Part shown: positions 9,001-14,342 of the stretch, piece by piece
Numbering within the stretch: position 1 is the first letter of the stretch
Layout: each line of letters opens with the position of its first letter
Source of the DNA: Rhodanobacteraceae bacterium ZG21-1
GTDB lineage: Bacteria; Pseudomonadota; Gammaproteobacteria; Xanthomonadales; Rhodanobacteraceae
Direction: 5' to 3'
Length of the DNA: 64,000 nt
NCBI GenBank assembly: GCA_021390615.1
Contig: JAJEJU010000020.1
Coordinates: 1-64,000, forward strand
The notes under the pieces: model-generated
Databases searched by the model: none
The model's input: only the letters and a program-made list of their open reading frames with translations
Told to the model about the DNA's origin: nothing
Made by a program: the position numbers and the translations under genes

Positions 9001-11251
9001 CGCCGTCATAGGCGACAAGGCTGACATTGCCTGCGGCATCGATGCTGCCGACCGTGCGCCCCGCAGCGTCGTAGAAGTTACGTGTGATGCGGTCGTTTGC
9101 GCTGGCCGCGGGTAGCGGCAACGCCGCCGGCAGACTGGCCAGGGCGCCCGCGCTGATCCAGCCTGCCGTATTCAGCAGGGTGGCGTAACGGGAGGTCTGG
9201 ACCAGCTGTCCATCAGCGTCGTAGGTGAAGGCCGTTGCTGCGCCGGTGGCATCCACCGTGCCGGCCACGCGCCCGTCGGCATCGTAGAAGGTGTAGCCGG
9301 CGCTGCCGTCCGGATTGATCTGCGCCACCTGCTGGCCCAGCGCGTTGTAGAGGTAACTGGTGCTGCGGCTGGCCAGCCCGCTCGCCGACTGCGTGCTGCT
9401 GATCAGCAGGCCGGCGCTATTGCGCACCTGGGTGGTGGTCGTCCCGTTGGCCTGGGTGACCGCGACCGTGTTGCTGCCGTCGAGATACTGGTAAGTGGTG
9501 ACGTTGCCCAGCGCATCGCTGCTGCTCAGCAGCCGGCCCAGTCCGTCGTAGGCGTAGCTGGTGTTCTCCAGCTGCGTGCGCGCGCTGCCGCGCTCCACCA
9601 CCTGCTGGCGCAGCAGGCCTTGCGCGTCGTAGACGTAGCGGGTGATCGAAGTGCCGGCATCCAGCACGCCGACGCCATTGCTGTCGACCGCGTCCCAGAC
9701 TGTCTGCGTGGCCAGCTGGCCGCGCACGTCGTAGCTGTAGTCGACGCGTGTGGTGGCGGCCTGGCTCTGGCTGCCGACCCAGCTGGTCATCGCAGCGAGG
9801 GTCGGCGGTGCGGTCACGCTGAGGCTGGCGCTGGGATAGGTCGCGCCCAGATAGACCTGGGTGGTCACCAGCAGGCCGGCGGCATTGTAGGTGTAGCGGG
9901 TCACCGCACCCGTGGCATCGATGCTGTAGGCCAGGCGATCATTGGCGTCGTAGACGCGATAGCTGGTCTGCGCGCCGCTCGGCGCCACATAGCCACTCTG
10001 CCCCGGAACGCCCTGGGCCGGCACGCTGTAGACGGTCTTGGTCAACAGTTGGTTGTCGACGCTGTAGGTGTAGCTGACCGTGTCGCCCAGCGCGTCTTCC
10101 ACGCTCAGCAGGTTGCCGTGGCCGCCGTAGGTGCGATAGCTGACGTTGCCCAGCGCGTCGGTGACCTGGGTGAGGTTGCCGTTGGCGTCGTACTGGTACT
10201 GGATGGTCGGCGCAACGCCGTTGACCGCGGGCGCCGTCACCTGGCTCAGGCGATCGGTGCCGGCCGCGTAGGCATAGGTCCACACGTGGCCGCTGCCGTC
10301 GGTGACGCTGGTGCTGCCGCTGTTGTAGGTGAAGTTCAGCACCTGGGCCGCGGCGCCGCTGCCGGTGGTGACCGTGCTGACCACCTCGTTGCCGTTGACC
10401 AGCGCATAGGTGTAGCTGACGGTAGTGCCGTCGCCCTGCACCACCGAAGCCACGCGATTGCTGTTGCCGTCGTAGGTATAGGTGGTGGTGTAGTTCTGCG
10501 CGGTGTTGTCGCTGTCCGAGGCCAGGCTGGTCTGTACCTGGCTCAGGCGGCCCAGGCTGTCGTAGCTGTAGCTGACTTCGGTGCGGGTGACCGCCGCGCT
10601 GCCGCCTGGCGGCATCTGCTGGATCGCCACCCCGCTCAGCTGACCGAGGCTGTTGTAGCTCAGCTGCAGCACGTCGCCGTCGGCAGCGGTGACCGTGCTC
10701 AGCTGGCTGCCGCTGTAGCCGAAGACGTAGCTGGCGCCGGTCTGCTGGTCGCTCAAGCCGATCAGCAGACCGGCCGCGCTGTAGGTTTCCTGCACGCGGC
10801 TGGCGCCATCGGTCCAGGTCCATTGGCTGTTGCCGCTGTTCCAGCTCAGGGTGTCCTGGGTGCCGCTCTGGCCACTGCTCAGGTACATCCCCGAGGTCGC
10901 GTCGTAGGTATAGGTGACGACATCGCCGTCGTCGCCGGTGCGCACCACCGTGCTGCCCGCGGTATTGACTGTGCCACTCAGCACCAGATGCCGGTTGAAG
11001 CCGTAGGACCAGCCGTTGCCGCCCGCCAGTTGGCCCTGGCTGTTGTAGGTGCGCAGCTGGCCCAGCGTGAGGCCGTCGAACACCAGCCCGCTGTCGGTGT
11101 CCTGCAGCACCAGGTTGCCGGTGGCCACGTTCACGTAGCCCGCATCCTTGCCCTGCCCGATCGCGGCCTGGCCGCTGCCCGGCGCCTGGCCGATCTGGCT
11201 CAGCGAGCCGTTGAACAAGCCCAGACCATTCCCTGAAACGACTGCGACCAT
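1..11251 (-). CDS. Giant RHS/YD-repeat protein, C-terminus beyond the left edge
   Basis: The frame is open from an ATG at 11251 to the window edge, giving at least 3750 residues; the first and last codons are in the same frame. The N-terminus (MVAVVSGNGLGLFNGSL) has no Sec signal or membrane helix and leads into a GYVNVATGNLVL motif typical of large RHS proteins. Residues ~115-2835 are YD repeats (patterns such as YDAxGR and TYDxxGxV). Residues ~2850-3590 are seven Ig/cadherin-like domains, then an Ala/Gln/Thr-rich linker, then YD repeats again up to the edge. A good Shine-Dalgarno AGAGG lies 9 nt upstream. The C-terminal tip, where RHS proteins usually carry a variable toxin domain, is outside the window. 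There is no PAAR domain at the N-terminus and no VgrG gene nearby. A sigma-28 promoter precedes it. RHS family is certain; the function is unknown. Confidence 0.93.
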   Translation of the reverse strand, partial: MVAVVSGNGLGLFNGSLSQIGQAPGSGQAAIGQGKDAGYVNVATGNLVLQDTDSGLVFDGLTLGQLRTYNSQGQLAGGNGWSYGFNRHLVLSGTVNTAGSTVVRTGDDGDVVTYTYDATSGMYLSSGQSGTQDTLSWNSGNSQWTWTDGASRVQETYSAAGLLIGLSDQQTGASYVFGYSGSQLSTVTAADGDVLQLSYNSLGQLSGVAIQQMPPGGSAAVTRTEVSYSYDSLGRLSQVQTSLASDSDNTAQNYTTTYTYDGNSNRVASVVQGDGTTVSYTYALVNGNEVVSTVTTGSGAAAQVLNFTYNSGSTSVTDGSGHVWTYAYAAGTDRLSQVTAPAVNGVAPTIQYQYDANGNLTQVTDALGNVSYRTYGGHGNLLSVEDALGDTVSYTYSVDNQLLTKTVYSVPAQGVPGQSGYVAPSGAQTSYRVYDANDRLAYSIDATGAVTRYTYNAAGLLVTTQVYLGATYPSASLSVTAPPTLAAMTSWVGSQSQAATTRVDYSYDVRGQLATQTVWDAVDSNGVGVLDAGTSITRYVYDAQGLLRQQVVERGSARTQLENTSYAYDGLGRLLSSSDALGNVTTYQYLDGSNTVAVTQANGTTTTQVRNSAGLLISSTQSASGLASRSTSYLYNALGQQVAQINPDGSAGYTFYDADGRVAGTVDATGAATAFTYDADGQLVQTSRYATLLNTAGWISAGALASLPAALPLPAASANDRITRNFYDAAGRTVGSIDAAGNVSLVAYDGDGRVASTRTYATPLTATQMASLGSAPTLTAVTNLVIANEQAQGITPPNPADRITYTAYDNDGRVAAYVDAAGFVSTRSYDAAGRLIKTVAYATALTPTQLNALVPLAKNVPLSTVQGDLASSSSDQITHYYYDGAGRQVAQVDADGYLTTTTYDETTHTSVDTRYAQGLTSAQQTALTGNESLAALVALVGGNTYNQQNWATYNADGQLAHTIGVDGTATSYNYNAVGQLLSSTVTPQTGQGAARTASTTYDAYGEALTHTDAAGAVTTLTYDAMGRVASSTDALGNTAWSYYDADGRLAYLVQGQPSGSALNAIGDVTAYSYTAFGQASGSTSYSATLSLTSSGASSGTTLNPSTATTTQLSSAVAALAAPAGAPNASTQTSYTLDGQISAVVDGDGYQTAYAYDAFGDVVQRQQQLSQPGSALSAGNSTITRDSYDLRGLLTSETSAAGTAVASTTTTVRDAFGRVTSVTDGNGNVVSYSYDKLGRQVSSSQTVQGVARTAQTSYDAFGRTVTQTDALGNVTTYQYDVPSHTTIVTTPDGVRMTTVKDAYGDTVSITNGTGDTTRYSYDQDGRLLQTTDALGNVSSSQYDADGRLVQSTDATGHVVTTSYDAAGRVLSRTVDPSGLNLVTRYSYDGSGRELSVTDASGTLTTYAYDADGNVLTQVQDAGSGRLNLTTTYVYDGAGKTVSMTVGAGTAAARTTQYVYDAQERLSQQIVDPNGLHLATSYTYDANDNLTSVTDANGHVTRSIYDEANELTFVVDPDGGVTRHWYDANGRVTATRAYATCLSSTQLGNLGSAPTITQVSGLMAISAADGFHQNVYNPDGRLAYELDTASRLVTQYTYDADDRVVAVTKYANSLAAGAIGTSPTSAAIAAMVTSSASDETTLTTYDADGQARFSVQTNTVNGQLVGIVSEQRYDAAGRVVATLQYGSTIPLNAGQSLPTQLSTSGLAQTLSTAPSHLTQSVYDNAGRLRYVIDATNHVSETQYDADGRVNAQLSYANAIAVPAALTVASVGAAVSTAGTAGARVNRTVYDAAGRVTSTADALGTNASFTYDATGLQTGHADRDGNWTYDSYDAAGRKVLEQSPQVEVGSYNASGSAYQDALAYLFTQYSYDGVGNVTAISQGAGPDAAHITVLSTTGYRYDAMNHQVQTTYPGSVSTQVSYNALGQAVVDRDANGNYQYIVYDSAGHKLFNVDADGYVTGYGYDAFGNQVSTTRYATVLNTAAISGWSAGQPLTQAQLQQGLVTSASDRTVTTSYDQRNQKIQVQQSAIAYTLAMGPLGGTAMAAASPTTTYTYDAYGNQTSSAVLIQGANATGDANATPAIWATTYTYYDALNRAVMTVTPAGVYTNPQGYVTTTSYDGLGDVLSTTQYAVAIATGGINLAAPPALPSANLSDRTVTYGYDQLGRKNSETDTGIYSYVNGTAGTTTGSSVTTLGYDGEGRVTSMTVNGQTTRTIYDALGRVREVIGPARPTLVSNWQTLLQQNPTWDLTTAALYTSLSPLTYYTYDGLGHVTLSGVTNQLNQVAQQTRMYYDARGNLVKQWDADGVEHDSTYDNNGNVLTQSYALSGNTGTTTVTSSYTYDASNQQLTSATQRSGQSGYDSYSQAQYNAFGEVIAKGDDKGLEAHYSYDNAGNLISAPDAKTGAIHSYRYDLANHQIVDTSTVTGGSATTWSHVVVDLSGHVVWQRGPSTIAASGVNGSAQVIMSYDRWGNLVSTTDAAGNLTQYQYDSQNHLIYEVEPQVLVAAADGTRAWATPTKSWYYDVNGRLIGVLDENGNSSWNTYDADGELTVAQDGVGNKTYTAYDALGRAVAQQTPPANTVAGPVARITYTSYDSLNQIVAQGDFLLNAAGSARTQQAQQTYLLDTAGNRIQATDALGNTSYYGYDSQHRLLSSQTPIQHANGWSETFGYDANGNKISDTTADGDHQSWVYDYFGRVQSHVDLSGALTTYTYDASSGLLTSETSNWSPNQNGQTQGNPGFLPGTWIGTGSTQAYTYFADGQLASVTLSTGSTVSAWNTYQYDANGNQTMDASYTVDGAGQTVHSATQSSYDSHNRLSVETTLNADNGTANSRVLYNYDAAGNRRAVYTQSAYGSNAAPISGNGGPPTGSIAAQTATPGQTWNLSVGSSFVDNVGFGLTYVARQANGSPLPSWMSFNSSGNFTGSPKAAGSWSIVVTATDVNGQSVSSTFTVTVPDVGAQFGAVQYNFTASQNQAFSFSIPPATDANGDTLSYTAAYYNGSSYVGLPSWISFNPATLTYSGTPPSAGTYTFSCWATDSGGAWGGTTVTIAVSTVPPTYNGGVGNQTTYNSHAFSFSYPTTVFSEADGDALTYSAGSYAMSGGSETRSALPSWMSFNASTLSFTGTPPASAVGQSFNLYLMATNPQGQSVEAHFTVTVAQYVQPAPVYNGGLTNQSGVIGSPISIALPANAFSEPDGGALTYSGYVLIPDHMGEYWNANHTDTIARDVPAHWVPIIDVGLSVNASTGQITGSPQALNEGADDPTNISAVSDLNYQLEIVATNAQGGTASGSFTLSNSVNAPTVQNAIPSQTTAPGRSWYYTIPSNTFADISGSGLSYTSNAPSWMGFSNGSFSSTVVQPTGTYTVTITATNGWGKSVSTTMTVVVPDVAPVFSSPVNNFTAVQGVPFSYQLPLATDYNGDTPIYTATYSSNGTSTVVLPSWISFNASTRTFSGTAPTTGSFTFGCLLTDSSGSAWGGANFTFTVNPPANQPPVYNGGLGEIDFRAGTTNTWTLPANTFSNPSGRALTYSFTKTAGFGTWSMNPSTGTLTAVIPNNSSDLNASLTITATDATDGMSVSQTVSLYVTGNGSGNPAAVKAAPMAQASAATPAAQTAQTASVAQTAQTSTPTPNIQVSWYTYDADNRVVVNDGALVNGQIVLTAGVVGYSASYVNQYDAAGNVAVRLSTGYNGSTVGQTLQYDARNELVAVGYTNNGGIVERKSYDADGHLLSDADYYGAGSQGNVGGPSGEPYILDW
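500..2700 (-). repeat. Seven tandem Ig/cadherin-like (putative Ig, He_PIG-type) domains within the RHS protein
   Basis: Each ~85-130 residue unit has the same layout: a Tyr/Phe-rich first strand, a DxxGD or EADGD turn followed by LTYS/PIYT-like residues, then LPSWM/ISFN, an FTGTPP-like strand, and a closing strand such as TVTATDxxGxSVS. Approximate unit boundaries are 2690, 2400, 2100, 1770, 1365, 1100, 790 and 510. Acidic turns of this type bind calcium in cadherin-like folds. Such modules usually act as stalks or adhesive segments, so the block may project the last YD region and tip from the main shell (inference). Confidence 0.8.
2750..10900 (-). repeat. YD-repeat block of the RHS gene, with interspersed ~40-residue spacer modules
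   Basis: In frame, this stretch encodes dozens of ~20-residue YD repeats, which form the beta-strand shell of RHS and Tc-toxin proteins. About eleven times the series is broken by a helical-looking insert that starts with a YAxxL/YANxL-like motif, runs 35-45 residues rich in Ala, Leu, Thr and Ser, and ends shortly before the next YD (for example near 9190-9090, 8980-8820, 8740-8600, 6650-6530, 6440-6320, 6220-6095, 6000-5890 and 5340-5210). The repeats give the DNA a strong short-period pattern (recurring gtcgta on the plus strand), which explains the long open frames on the opposite strand. Confidence 0.85.
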
Positions 11252-11260
11252 GACTAGCAA

Positions 11261-11265
11261 CCTCT
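11261..11265 (-). promoter_or_regulatory. Ribosome binding site of the RHS gene
   Basis: AGAGG stands 9 nt before the ATG at 11251. It fixes the start codon, and no other in-frame start has comparable support. Confidence 0.6.
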
Positions 11266-11312
11266 ATGCCGTGAGCTATCGACGCGGCCGACTTCAGCGG
11301 CCTACTGATAAC

Positions 11313-11339
11313 TAATCGGCAGTTTTCGAAAAAAGTTTA
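11313..11339 (-). promoter_or_regulatory. Near-consensus sigma-28 (FliA) promoter upstream of the RHS gene
   Basis: On the minus strand the sequence reads TAAACTTT, 11 bases, then GCCGATTA. The enterobacterial FliA consensus is TAAAGTTT-N11-GCCGATAA, so each box matches 7 of 8 positions with the exact canonical spacing. The likely transcription start is near 11306, leaving a ~55-nt leader before the ATG at 11251. The promoter lies in the 136-bp gap just after the FliA-type sigma factor gene. Confidence 0.85.
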
Positions 11340-11387
11340 GGGGGAAGCGCAAAAAATTTTTCGGCCGGACCGGAGGCGGGGGCGTGG

Positions 11388-12092
11388 CTAAAGATCGAGC
11401 AAGAAGGCCTCGCGCAGCACACTGCGCAGGCCTTCCAGAGCGCGCCGGTGCAGCTGCGAGATGCGTCCCTTGCTCACTCCCCACTGGGCCGCGATGCTCA
11501 GGAAAGGCATGCTGTGGTAGTAGTGCAGTTCCATGATCAGGCGCTCCCGCTCGGGCAGCCGCTCGACCGCCGCGGCGACGCGCGCATCCAGCTCCTGGCG
11601 CTCCAGGCCTGCATAGGCGTCGAGCTGGGCATGCTGGGGCACCGCGTTAGCCTCCAGCAGATGACCCAGGCCCAGGCCGACCGTGGTGGCGACGAAGGCC
11701 TCCAGCGGATCGAGCGGGCCGTCTTCCTGCAGCGAAGCCAGCCGCTCGCGGCGGATCGCCTCCGCCTGCCGGCTCGGCGTCTCCTGCGCCAGGCTCTCGC
11801 GCAAGCTGCGCAGGCCGTCGAACACCGCGCCGCGGATGCGATGACGCGCGAAGGCGCTGAACGGCACGCCGCGCTCCGGGTCGTAGCGCTCGATCGCCTC
11901 GAGCAGCCCGACCAGCGCATTCTGGGTGCAGTCGTGCCAGGCGTCGCCCAGCGAATGGACCCGGGCATAGATATCGCGTGCCATGCGGCGCGCCCACGGC
12001 GAGTACCTCAGGATCAGCGCATCGCGCGAGCCGACGTCCCGGTCGGCGCGCCAGCGGCCCCACAGGTCGCGCTCCTCGCTGTCCAGATCCAT
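11388..12092 (-). CDS. fliA: FliA-type (sigma-28) RNA polymerase sigma factor
   Basis: 234 residues, the normal length for FliA. Region 2 lies at residues ~28-100 (RYSPWARRMARDIY..., then RYDPERGVPFSAFARHRIRGAVFDGLR, the FliA-style segment that contacts the -10 box). Region 4 lies at ~170-230 (RLPERERLIMELHYY, with a helix-turn-helix at VSKGRISQLHRRAL). It starts 13 bp after fliP, so it is the last gene of the flagellar operon; in most gammaproteobacteria fliA instead follows flhF-fleN. No flgM anti-sigma gene is seen in the window. The near-perfect sigma-28 promoter just downstream, ahead of the RHS gene, is its obvious target. Confidence 0.9.
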   Translation of the reverse strand: MDLDSEERDLWGRWRADRDVGSRDALILRYSPWARRMARDIYARVHSLGDAWHDCTQNALVGLLEAIERYDPERGVPFSAFARHRIRGAVFDGLRSLRESLAQETPSRQAEAIRRERLASLQEDGPLDPLEAFVATTVGLGLGHLLEANAVPQHAQLDAYAGLERQELDARVAAAVERLPERERLIMELHYYHSMPFLSIAAQWGVSKGRISQLHRRALEGLRSVLREAFLLDL

Positions 12093-12105
12093 GCGGGGCG
12101 TGCGC

Positions 12106-12849
12106 TCAGGTGTGGTAGCCGCTCAGCAGCGCCTGGGCCAGCAGCGTCCAGCCGTTGATCAGCAGGAACAACAGGATCTTCAGCGGCAGGCTGATGGTGG
12201 TGGGCGGCAGCATGATCATGCCCAGGGCCATCAGGATCGCCGCGACCACCAGGTCGATCAACAGGAACGGCAGGAAGATCACGAAGCCGATCTGAAACGC
12301 GGTGCGCAGCTCGCTGAGCATGAAGGCCGGCACCAGCTGCAGGACGCCGATGTCGTCCACCGACTTGGGCGGCGGCAGCTTCGCCATGCGCATTACCGCC
12401 AGCAGGTCGTCCTCGCGGGTCTGCTTGACCATGAACAGCTTGAACGGCTCGAACGCCTTGGCCGCCGCCGTGTCCGCCGGCATCTCGTGGCGCAGGTAGG
12501 GGTCCAGTCCGGACTGCTTGGCGGCCTGGAACACCGGGTTCATGGTGAACAGGGTCAGGAACAGGGCCAGGGTGAGCAGCACGCTGTTCGGCGGCGTCTG
12601 CTGCAGGCCGAGCGCGCTGCGCATCAGCGACAGCACCACCACGATGCGCGTGAACGAGGTCAGCGCGATGACCATCAGCGGCAGCAGCGACAGCGCGGAC
12701 AGCAGCAGGAAGGTGCGCAGGACCGGCGAGAAATCGTCCGTCGTCGCATGCGCGAGCGCATCCTGCAGCGGATCGCACCAGGCCGCTCCCGACAGCAGCA
12801 GGCCGGCCAGCAGCAGCAAGGCGCGTACGGATCGCTGGGCGGGCGTCAT
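12106..12849 (-). CDS. fliP: Flagellar export gate protein FliP
   Basis: 247 residues. A signal-like N-terminal helix is followed by the FliP core, with RIVVVLSLMRSALGLQQTPPN and a membrane-spanning C-terminal part (IDLVVAAILMALGMIMLPPTTISLPLKI). FliP forms the pentameric core of the inner-membrane export channel with FliQ and FliR. Its start overlaps the fliO stop (ATGA). It stands at the far end of the operon from fliQ and fliR, about 17 kb away, although fliPQR are usually adjacent. Confidence 0.96.
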   Translation of the reverse strand: MTPAQRSVRALLLLAGLLLSGAAWCDPLQDALAHATTDDFSPVLRTFLLLSALSLLPLMVIALTSFTRIVVVLSLMRSALGLQQTPPNSVLLTLALFLTLFTMNPVFQAAKQSGLDPYLRHEMPADTAAAKAFEPFKLFMVKQTREDDLLAVMRMAKLPPPKSVDDIGVLQLVPAFMLSELRTAFQIGFVIFLPFLLIDLVVAAILMALGMIMLPPTTISLPLKILLFLLINGWTLLAQALLSGYHT

Positions 12850-13220
12850 CGCGGCGCGTCCTCGGGCTTGGGTCGCGCCACGGGCAGCGGCGCGAAGCTG
12901 GTGCTGGCGCCGCGTGCGCTTTCCACGATCAGGTATTCCTGCCCCTGGTAGGCGATCACGTGCACGCTGGTAGCCGGACTCACCCGGCGCGAGGCGCGCA
13001 CGGCGATGCCGTCGGGCGCGCCGGCCGGCCCCGGCTTGGCCGGCACGCCCAGGCCCGCCAGCCAGCCGCGACGCCGGGCCTGGAAGGCCGCCACCGCCAG
13101 CAGGCCGAGCACGATCGCCACCGTGAGCAGGGCACCGGCGAAGCTACCTCCCGACACGGCCGCTTCGGTGCGGTACGGGATGGCCTGCACGGCAAGCATG
13201 CCGATTGCGCCGAGGCTCAC
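12846..13220 (-). CDS. fliO: Flagellar export assembly protein FliO
   Basis: 124 residues. One membrane helix at ~25-47 (GALLTVAIVLGLLAVAAF) is followed by basic residues and a small cytoplasmic domain ending in a Pro-rich tail, the usual FliO layout. FliO helps assemble FliP rings. Both ends overlap neighbours by 4 nt (fliN upstream, fliP downstream), so translation is probably coupled. FliO is poorly conserved, so the call rests on both topology and position. Confidence 0.8.
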   Translation of the reverse strand: MSLGAIGMLAVQAIPYRTEAAVSGGSFAGALLTVAIVLGLLAVAAFQARRRGWLAGLGVPAKPGPAGAPDGIAVRASRRVSPATSVHVIAYQGQEYLIVESARGASTSFAPLPVARPKPEDAPR

Positions 13221-13522
13221 AGGATCTCGGCGATCTTGAAGCCGAACGCGTCGCCGACCGCGAGCAGGTGGCCGCGCGCGATCGGCTTGCCGTCGAGCTG
13301 CAGGGTCACCGGCGCGTCTAGCGGCGTGTCCAGCGGCAGGCTGTCGCCCTTGCTCAAGGCGAACAGGCGCTGCACGTCGACTTCGGCGCTGCCGAGATAG
13401 ACGTCCAGACGCACTTGCACGTGGCCGAGCAGGGAGAGGTTACGCTTGATCAGCGGATCGCCGGCGACCGCGGTCGCTTCGGCAGGCTCGAGTTCGAGCG
13501 GAGCGGCAATGACTTCATTCAT
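13217..13522 (-). CDS. fliN: C-ring protein FliN
   Basis: 101 residues: an acidic N-terminal tail and then a SpoA/FliN domain (LLGHVQVRLDVYLGSAEVDVQRLFALSKGD..., ending in GDAFGFKIAEIL). FliN lines the lower C-ring and receives FliH-FliI-substrate complexes. It overlaps fliO by 4 nt and follows the fliM-like gene by 9 bp. Confidence 0.92.
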   Translation of the reverse strand: MNEVIAAPLELEPAEATAVAGDPLIKRNLSLLGHVQVRLDVYLGSAEVDVQRLFALSKGDSLPLDTPLDAPVTLQLDGKPIARGHLLAVGDAFGFKIAEIL

Positions 13523-13531
13523 GACGATGAC

Positions 13532-14338
13532 TCAGGCTTGCTTGGGATGGCCGTCGAGCACGACGGCATAGTGATTCTCGCTGCGCCGCAGCTGGGCCAG
13601 CGCGAGATCGGGATGGCCAGCCGTGCCGAGGCTCACCGGCTGGTCCAGGCTGCAGTCGCCCAGCAGGATCTCGCCGACGCGCAGGTCGGAGAGGCCGGAC
13701 AGGCTGATCGAGCCGAAGTCGAGCGTGGCGGACAGGCGCAGGCGCGTACCCGCCAGCGCGGCCTGGCGCGAAGTCAGCGCCGGCGACCGGCTCGCGGCCG
13801 GCGGCGACAGCCTGTCGGCCAGGCGGCGATCGAGGCTGATCTGCCAGGACAGGTCGCCGAACGCGATCACCGCCGACCAGCCGCCGCAGCGCGACTCAGC
13901 CCAGGGCAGGTTCTCCACCTCGTGCTCCTGCGCCAGCGGCTGTGGCGCGTCCGCCTTGCGCCACAGCCGAGTCGCCAGCTCGCGCAAGGCCTCGCGGCCC
14001 AGCGCCGTCGCCGGTTCGCCGTCGCCTTCGGAAACATCGGCCAGGCGACATCCCAGCCGTTTGCCGAGGGCTTCGTCGACAACCAGGGCGAGCCGACCGC
14101 CCGCATCGCTCCAGAGCATCATCGTGCGCGACGCCGCGACGGCGTGACCCGTATCGTTCTGATCGACATCGGCGCGACCGCTGCCGGCCTGATCTGCATC
14201 GGCGATCTCGCGCACCTCGATCTCGACGGCCGTGCGCAACGCCCATGCGCGCAGCCACTGCTGCGCCTCGGCATGCAACAGCGCCTGCAGCGACTGGCGG
14301 CGCGTCTGGCCCAGCCAGCCGAAACGGAATTCAGCCAT
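13532..14338 (-). CDS. fliM: Short FliM-like SpoA protein without the CheY-binding N-terminus
   Basis: 268 residues against ~320-350 for FliM. The C-terminal ~75 residues form a SpoA domain (GTRLRLSATLDFGSISLSGLSDLRVGE...), as in FliM, FliN and SctQ. The N-terminus begins MAEFRFGWLGQTRRQSLQ and lacks the EIDALL-type peptide that binds CheY-phosphate; the GGxG segment of the FliM middle domain that contacts FliG is not visible either. Position before fliN supports the FliM role. The divergence resembles secretion-type C-ring proteins more than a switching motor. Confidence 0.7.
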   Translation of the reverse strand: MAEFRFGWLGQTRRQSLQALLHAEAQQWLRAWALRTAVEIEVREIADADQAGSGRADVDQNDTGHAVAASRTMMLWSDAGGRLALVVDEALGKRLGCRLADVSEGDGEPATALGREALRELATRLWRKADAPQPLAQEHEVENLPWAESRCGGWSAVIAFGDLSWQISLDRRLADRLSPPAASRSPALTSRQAALAGTRLRLSATLDFGSISLSGLSDLRVGEILLGDCSLDQPVSLGTAGHPDLALAQLRRSENHYAVVLDGHPKQA

Positions 14339-14342
14339 CGCC

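Noticed and set aside
2750-10900. Short-period DNA repeats that could suggest a CRISPR or satellite array
   Set aside because: The periodicity follows YD codons in one continuous frame; units vary and there are no constant repeats with unique spacers.
1-11251. Type VI secretion-linked Rhs effector
   Set aside because: No PAAR domain at the N-terminus and no vgrG, hcp, tss or chaperone gene in the window; the sigma-28 promoter points elsewhere.
11341-11388. Possible terminator between the sigma gene and the RHS gene (A and T tracts near 11351)
   Set aside because: The only stem I can draw is about 3 bp, too weak to support; read-through from the operon into the RHS gene remains possible.
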